The position numbers were made by a program, and so were the translations under genes. This document shows, in pieces, positions 5,650 through 8,026 of a DNA stretch of 8,026 nucleotides. Location: assembly GCA_026416355.1 (NCBI GenBank), contig JAOAFH010000109.1, positions 1-8,026 of the forward strand, read 5' to 3'. A model generated the notes under the pieces. The model saw only the letters and a list, made by a program, of their open reading frames with translations. It did not search any database and was not told where the DNA came from. The stretch comes from Clostridiales bacterium. GTDB taxonomy: Bacteria; Bacillota; Clostridia; Clostridiales; Caloramatoraceae. How positions within the stretch are numbered: the stretch's first letter is position 1; the number at the start of each line of letters is the position of its first letter.

Positions 5650-7143
5650 ATGCTTAAATTTATAATTGCATTGTTGCCAATATTATGGTTAATAATTTCA
5701 TTAAGTGTTTTTAAGATAACTGGATATAAAGCAAGCATTGTTGCACTTTTATTAACTTCAGTTACTTCTTTGGCATTTTTTAACTTTAACATAACAAACT
5801 TATCAACCTCAATATTAGAAGGTTTTGTTATGGGGCTGTGGCCAATAATGATAGTAATTATTGCCTCAATTTTTACTTATAATGTAACTGTATATACAAA
5901 GGCAATGGAAAAAATAAAAGAAATGCTTTCTAATATAACAGAGGATAAGAGAATACAAGTTTTAATTATTGCTTGGGCATTTGGTGGTTTTTTAGAGGCA
6001 ATAGCAGGATACGGAACAGCTGTTGCTATACCTGCAAGTATATTAATAGCCCTAGGGTTTGATCCTATATTTTCTGCTGTTATTTGTCTTATAGCAAATA
6101 CAGTTCCAACAGCATTTGGTGCAGTTGGGATACCTGTAATTACTCTAAGCCAAGTTACAAACCTAAGTGTTAATACATTAAGTTACTTTATTACATTACA
6201 ACTTACAATATTTATAATCCTTATCCCATTTATACTAGTTATTATGACAACTAGAAACATAAAGGGAATAAAGGGGGTAGGCTTTATAGCCTTTATGTCT
6301 GGTTTATCATTTGCACTACCACAGATATTTGTTGCAAAATATTTAGGAGCTGAACTTCCTGCACTTATTGGAAGTATTTTATCTTTAATTACAACAATTT
6401 ATCTAGCGAGAAGAAAATCAAGAATTTCATATAATATAGATATAAGGGAAGCTATTATTTCTTGGATGCCATATATATTAGTATTTATATTAGTTCTAGC
6501 TACTAGCCCAATTATAAAGCCACTAAATCAATTTTTAGGACACTATAAGACGCTTATATATATCTACTCAGGAGAAAATGCAAAGCCATATATAATAAAA
6601 TGGCTAACAACTCCAGGACTTTATATATTAATTGCTGGATTTATTGGTGGACTAATTCAAGGTGCAAATGTAAGAGAGATTTATGGGGTATTAGTTAAAA
6701 CATTGAAGCAGCTCTCTAAATCAACAATAACTGTTTTAACAATAGTAGCTATGGCTAAAGTAATGGGTTATAGTGGCATGATTCAAACAATAGCAGCTGA
6801 GATTGTTTCAATGACAGGTAGTTTTTATCCTATAATATCTCCTATTATTGGCGCAATAGGAACATTTGTAACAGGAAGTGATACATCATCAAACCTTTTA
6901 TTTGGACAACTCCAAAGGGATGCTGCCTTAAATTTAAAACTAAATGAATTTTGGCTTGTTGCAGCAAATACTTCGGGTGCAACAGCAGGTAAAATGATAT
7001 CACCTCAAAGCATTGCAATTGCAACATCAGCAACGGGACTTATGGGAAGTGAAGGGAAGATATTAAACAAAACAATAGCATTTTGTATTGGGTATGTGTT
7101 TATTTTAGGCCTACTTGTATATTTTATTTCAACTATTTTATAG
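5650..7143 (+). CDS. lctP: L-lactate permease family transporter (LctP/LldP)
   Basis: A 497-residue polytopic membrane protein, hydrophobic almost throughout (around a dozen likely membrane segments), belonging to the lactate permease family, whose known members carry lactate or glycolate with protons. Recognisable family segments are GGFLEAIAGYGTAVAIPA (112-129), PTAFGAVGIPV (153-163) and GSDTSSNLLFGQLQ (409-422), followed by SGATAGKMISPQSIAIA. It is somewhat shorter than the E. coli LldP of about 550 residues. The start is ATG 5650, chosen for its AGGAGG. It is a single-gene unit with its own promoter and a hairpin after the stop. No lactate dehydrogenase or electron-transfer flavoprotein genes are beside it, so direction (uptake or export) and exact substrate are open. 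The family call is firm; the substrate is inferred. Confidence 0.9.
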   Translation: MLKFIIALLPILWLIISLSVFKITGYKASIVALLLTSVTSLAFFNFNITNLSTSILEGFVMGLWPIMIVIIASIFTYNVTVYTKAMEKIKEMLSNITEDKRIQVLIIAWAFGGFLEAIAGYGTAVAIPASILIALGFDPIFSAVICLIANTVPTAFGAVGIPVITLSQVTNLSVNTLSYFITLQLTIFIILIPFILVIMTTRNIKGIKGVGFIAFMSGLSFALPQIFVAKYLGAELPALIGSILSLITTIYLARRKSRISYNIDIREAIISWMPYILVFILVLATSPIIKPLNQFLGHYKTLIYIYSGENAKPYIIKWLTTPGLYILIAGFIGGLIQGANVREIYGVLVKTLKQLSKSTITVLTIVAMAKVMGYSGMIQTIAAEIVSMTGSFYPIISPIIGAIGTFVTGSDTSSNLLFGQLQRDAALNLKLNEFWLVAANTSGATAGKMISPQSIAIATSATGLMGSEGKILNKTIAFCIGYVFILGLLVYFISTIL

Positions 7144-7162
7144 AAAACAATTGATATATCAT

Positions 7163-7210
7163 AAACACAAGAGCCAAGAGTTAATTTTATACTCTATGGT
7201 TCTTGTGTTT
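7163..7210 (+). terminator. Hairpin after the lactate permease gene, probable weak terminator
   Basis: AAACACAAGAGCCA (7163-7176) pairs with the segment ending CTTGTGTTT at 7210, ten perfect pairs at the base, one G-U pair, then CCA/TGG. After a one-base bulge, AGAGT/ACTCT completes a stem of about 19 pairs; the loop is about nine bases. The downstream T run is short and broken (TTTAATAAAG), so some read-through towards smpB is possible. Confidence 0.6.
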
Positions 7211-7261
7211 AATAAAGTCTGTTTAACGGCTAACTTTACTTATTTAGAAAAATATGATATA

Positions 7262-7290
7262 TTGACATTAGAGAGTGAATATTATATTAT
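7262..7290 (+). promoter_or_regulatory. Consensus promoter of smpB-ssrA
   Basis: A perfect TTGACA (7262-7267), a 17-base spacer and TATTAT (7285-7290, five of six). The start of transcription would be near 7297, about 24 bases before the smpB ATG at 7321. It is one of the strongest promoters in the window, fitting an abundant RNA downstream. Confidence 0.85.
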
Positions 7291-7310
7291 TAAATACACA
7301 CGTTAATGAT

Positions 7311-7316
7311 GGTGAT
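7311..7316 (+). promoter_or_regulatory. Ribosome binding site that fixes the smpB start
   Basis: GGTGAT matches the distal part of the Shine-Dalgarno AGGAGGTGAT and lies at a workable distance from ATG 7321. The in-frame ATGs at 7306 and 7309 have no ribosome site and would leave a leader of only about ten bases. Confidence 0.6.
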
Positions 7317-7320
7317 AAAT

Positions 7321-7785
7321 ATGAAGGGTGAAAATAAGACATTAGCCGAAAATAGAAAAGCAAGACATGATTACTTTATAGAAGAAACTTTTGAAGCAGG
7401 AATAGAGCTTGTTGGTACTGAAGTTAAATCAGTAAAACTAGGCAAAGCAAATCTAAAGGATAGCTATGCAGAAGTTAGAAATGGGGAATTATTTGTATAT
7501 AATCTTCACATAAGCCCATACGAAAAAGGGAATATATTTAATAAAGACCCATTAAGACCAAGAAAGTTATTGATGCACAAAAGAGAAATAATGAGACTTG
7601 CAGGACTAGTTTCCCAAAAGGGATATACTTTAGTTCCATTATCTTTATATCAAACAAGAGGATTAGTAAAAATGCAACTTGCTCTTGCAAAGGGTAAAAA
7701 ACTCTATGACAAGAGAGAAGATATAGCTAAAAAAGATGCAATGAGAGAAATTGAAAACCATTTCAAAGAAAAGTCCCGCTACTAA
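7321..7785 (+). CDS. smpB: SsrA-binding protein SmpB
   Basis: A 154-residue RNA-binding protein that holds the tRNA-like part of tmRNA and brings it to ribosomes stalled on broken mRNAs. Family signs: the N-terminal LAENRKARHDYFIEETFEAGIEL, the GTEVKS motif (32-37) with conserved Glu34, NLHISPYEKGN for the OB-fold barrel, LLMHKREI, and a basic C-terminal tail (ALAKGKKLYDKREDIAKKDA and onwards) that enters the empty mRNA channel. The length is normal. The start at 7321 gives MKGENKTLAENRK, close to the usual SmpB start; two in-frame ATGs at 7306 and 7309 would add only MMVIN. Its RNA partner begins 3 bases after the stop codon, so the two are probably made in one transcript and the tmRNA is cut out. 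Confidence 0.96.
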   Translation: MKGENKTLAENRKARHDYFIEETFEAGIELVGTEVKSVKLGKANLKDSYAEVRNGELFVYNLHISPYEKGNIFNKDPLRPRKLLMHKREIMRLAGLVSQKGYTLVPLSLYQTRGLVKMQLALAKGKKLYDKREDIAKKDAMREIENHFKEKSRY

Positions 7786-7788
7786 CAT

Positions 7789-8026
7789 GGGGGCGTCTAG
7801 GATTTCGACGGGGGAGGTAGTGGTTCAGGAAGCGAGCCGAGGCACCTGGTACCTCGTTAAAAAACTGGGACTTAAATATAAACGCAAACGATAATTTAGC
7901 TTTAGCTGCCTAATTTACGGTAGCCGTTCTACCTGGGAGTCCCACGGCCTAGGATAGGGCGTCGACTAGTGGGGAACGGGCCTATGTAAGCTTTGCCATA
8001 GGTCGGCATCTATGAAGCTACTGAAG
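7789..8026 (+). ncRNA. ssrA: Transfer-messenger RNA (tmRNA), 5' part
   Basis: The 5' end GGGGGCG, followed by TCTAGGATTTCGACGGG, is the conserved start of tmRNA: half of the acceptor stem and the D-loop-like GATTTCGAC. AAGCGAGCCGAGG follows, as in the first helices of other tmRNAs, then the mRNA-like part with a tag frame (7884-7913), then GGTAG/CTACC and further pseudoknot-forming sequence. About 238 bases are in the window; the 3' half of the tRNA-like domain, expected to end with the partner of GGGGGCG and CCA, lies beyond it. tmRNA charged with alanine rescues stalled ribosomes and tags the unfinished protein for degradation. No clear promoter is visible in the three bases after smpB, so it probably depends on the smpB promoter or one hidden inside smpB. 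Confidence 0.95.
7884..7913 (+). other. tmRNA tag reading frame, ANDNLALAA-stop
   Basis: GCA resume codon, then AAC GAT AAT TTA GCT TTA GCT GCC TAA, encoding ANDNLALAA. The LAA ending is the ClpXP-type degradation signal, and the start A-N/D/E-D-N is the clostridial pattern; remembered clostridial tags usually have Phe where this has Leu at position 5. The resume codon is inferred by homology. Confidence 0.85.

Noticed and set aside
7115..7306. A 63-codon frame overlapping the end of the lactate permease gene
   Set aside because: It has no ribosome binding site, runs through the hairpin and the smpB promoter, and its product looks like translated AT-rich intergenic DNA.
7306..7323. smpB starting at the ATG at 7306 or 7309
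   Set aside because: No ribosome binding site precedes them and the likely transcript start is only about ten bases away; ATG 7321 gives the usual SmpB N-terminus.
1..8026. CRISPR array, tRNA cluster, phage, toxin-antitoxin or defence genes
   Set aside because: No spaced direct repeats, no tRNA folds apart from the tmRNA tRNA-like part, and every sizeable plus-strand gene belongs to a known housekeeping or metabolic family.

Overview
The window is strongly AT-rich, with Shine-Dalgarno sequences close to the GGAGG consensus, GTG starts, intrinsic terminators and AGA-rich coding sequence. The proteins and the tmRNA tag point to a low-GC Gram-positive bacterium of the Clostridia (Clostridiaceae-like). 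That assignment rests on style and family resemblance, not on a database match.

Layout, left to right, all on the + strand: (1) the last 92 codons of RNase R (rnr), an S1 RNA-binding domain. (2) A gene-free stretch of about 430 bases, mostly filled by one large imperfect palindrome (296-600). It has 16-17 bp terminal inverted repeats and a GC-rich core with two perfect hairpins, and looks like a MITE-type element that may also act as a two-way terminator. (3) A sigma-A-type promoter overlapped by two candidate ARG boxes, followed by a tightly packed five-gene operon: argG, argH, then a solute-binding lipoprotein, permease and ATPase of a polar-amino-acid ABC importer. A strong intrinsic terminator closes it at about 5512. 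(4) A separate unit with its own promoter encoding a lactate-permease-family (LctP) transporter, followed by a weaker hairpin terminator. (5) A consensus promoter, smpB, and, 3 bases after its stop codon, the tmRNA gene ssrA, which is cut by the window end. Its tag-encoding frame reads ANDNLALAA and then stops.

How the genes fit together: RNase R, SmpB and tmRNA form the trans-translation and RNA-decay set, and these genes are often neighbours in Firmicutes. Here about 7 kb of amino-acid and lactate metabolism lies between rnr and smpB. ArgG and ArgH convert citrulline plus aspartate to arginine plus fumarate. The co-transcribed ABC importer most simply brings in arginine or a precursor such as citrulline, and the candidate ArgR sites would shut down the whole unit when arginine is plentiful.

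Most of the window is ordinary housekeeping and metabolic DNA. The points most worth a second look are the palindromic element and its structured core, the tandem ARG boxes, the transporter coupled to argGH, a perfect hairpin inside the permease gene, and the split rnr/smpB-ssrA neighbourhood. I see no phage, CRISPR, toxin-antitoxin or defence genes, and no convincing undescribed multi-gene system.
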